NCBI GenBank assembly: GCA_015223015.1
Contig: JADFWK010000091.1
Coordinates: 1 to 5,589 of the forward strand
DNA from: Pseudomonadota bacterium
Lineage (GTDB): Bacteria > Desulfobacterota > DSM-4660 > Desulfatiglandales > B25-G16
Direction: 5' to 3'
DNA length: 5,589 bases
The notes below the pieces were generated by a model that was not told the DNA's origin, ran no database searches, and saw nothing but the letters and a program-made list of their open reading frames with translations. Shown here piece after piece: positions 5,499 to 5,589 of the stretch. A program made the translations under genes and the position numbers. Every line of letters starts with the position of its first letter. The first letter of the stretch is position 1.

Positions 5499-5589
5499 GA
5501 ACAATCGCCTTCCTCTCCTTCCAGTGAATGGGCCGCGTTGTCAAAAGCAACAGATCAATATCAGATTCCTTATCGTCATCACCTCTGGC

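Larger units (their letters stand above)
5362..5589 (-). pseudogene. MNT-type nucleotidyltransferase fragment truncated by the RAYT element
   Basis: The frame is open from the right edge. Its first 30 codons (5589-5500) read ARGDDDKESDIDLLLL followed by TTRPIHWKERKAIV. ARGD-x5-SDIDL matches the active-site signature of minimal nucleotidyltransferases (GS-x-ARGD-xn-SD-[IV]-D-L), where D10 and D12 of the visible part would bind metal. The frame then runs into the right arm of the element (KGGRWFQND) and continues through element DNA to a TGA at 5364-5362, so the C-terminal half, including the strand that usually carries the third acidic residue, is lost. Such proteins are often the MNT partner of HEPN toxins, or stand-alone. 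The first residues lie outside the window. The MNT motif is clear; inactivation is inferred. The tail from 5498 to 5362 is element sequence, not family sequence. Confidence 0.7.

Overview
The window carries a compact bacterial locus, with every confidently called gene on the minus strand. The best guess for the host is a Desulfobacterota (former Deltaproteobacteria) or similar anaerobic bacterium. This rests on the general look of the proteins, moderate GC content and a long Y1 transposase with a C-terminal helix-turn-helix. It is an inference, not something the sequence proves.

Layout, in transcription order from right to left. (1) At 5499-5589 a reading frame for a minimal nucleotidyltransferase (MNT fold) enters from the right edge and is cut off at 5498/5499. 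(2) Positions 4415-5498 hold a self-contained IS200-like/RAYT element. It has a 330-aa HUH/Y1 transposase bounded by two near-identical inverted arms of about 30 bp. Its right end lies inside the nucleotidyltransferase reading frame. (3) About 430 bases of non-coding leader precede the next gene, including a near-perfect anti-Shine-Dalgarno complement far upstream of the real start. (4) A three-gene ABC importer operon follows: secreted binding protein (2989-3987), nine-helix-type permease (1997-2902) and ATPase (1152-1979). The three belong to the COG2984/COG4120/COG1101 class that includes the TrpXYZ tryptophan and related tyrosine transporters. (5) After a 279-base gap comes an aspartate/glutamate-racemase-family protein (171-872) in which the first catalytic cysteine is replaced by alanine. 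(6) The left edge may hold the last 29 codons of an unrecognised plus-strand gene.

The importer probably brings in an amino acid or small aromatic compound. The racemase-like enzyme downstream may act on the same or a related amino acid, but the sequence shows only proximity and shared orientation. The RAYT element is a separate story of insertion into, and truncation of, what may have been an MNT gene of the MNT/HEPN kind. I did not see CRISPR arrays, tRNA or rRNA genes, or a recognisable riboswitch.
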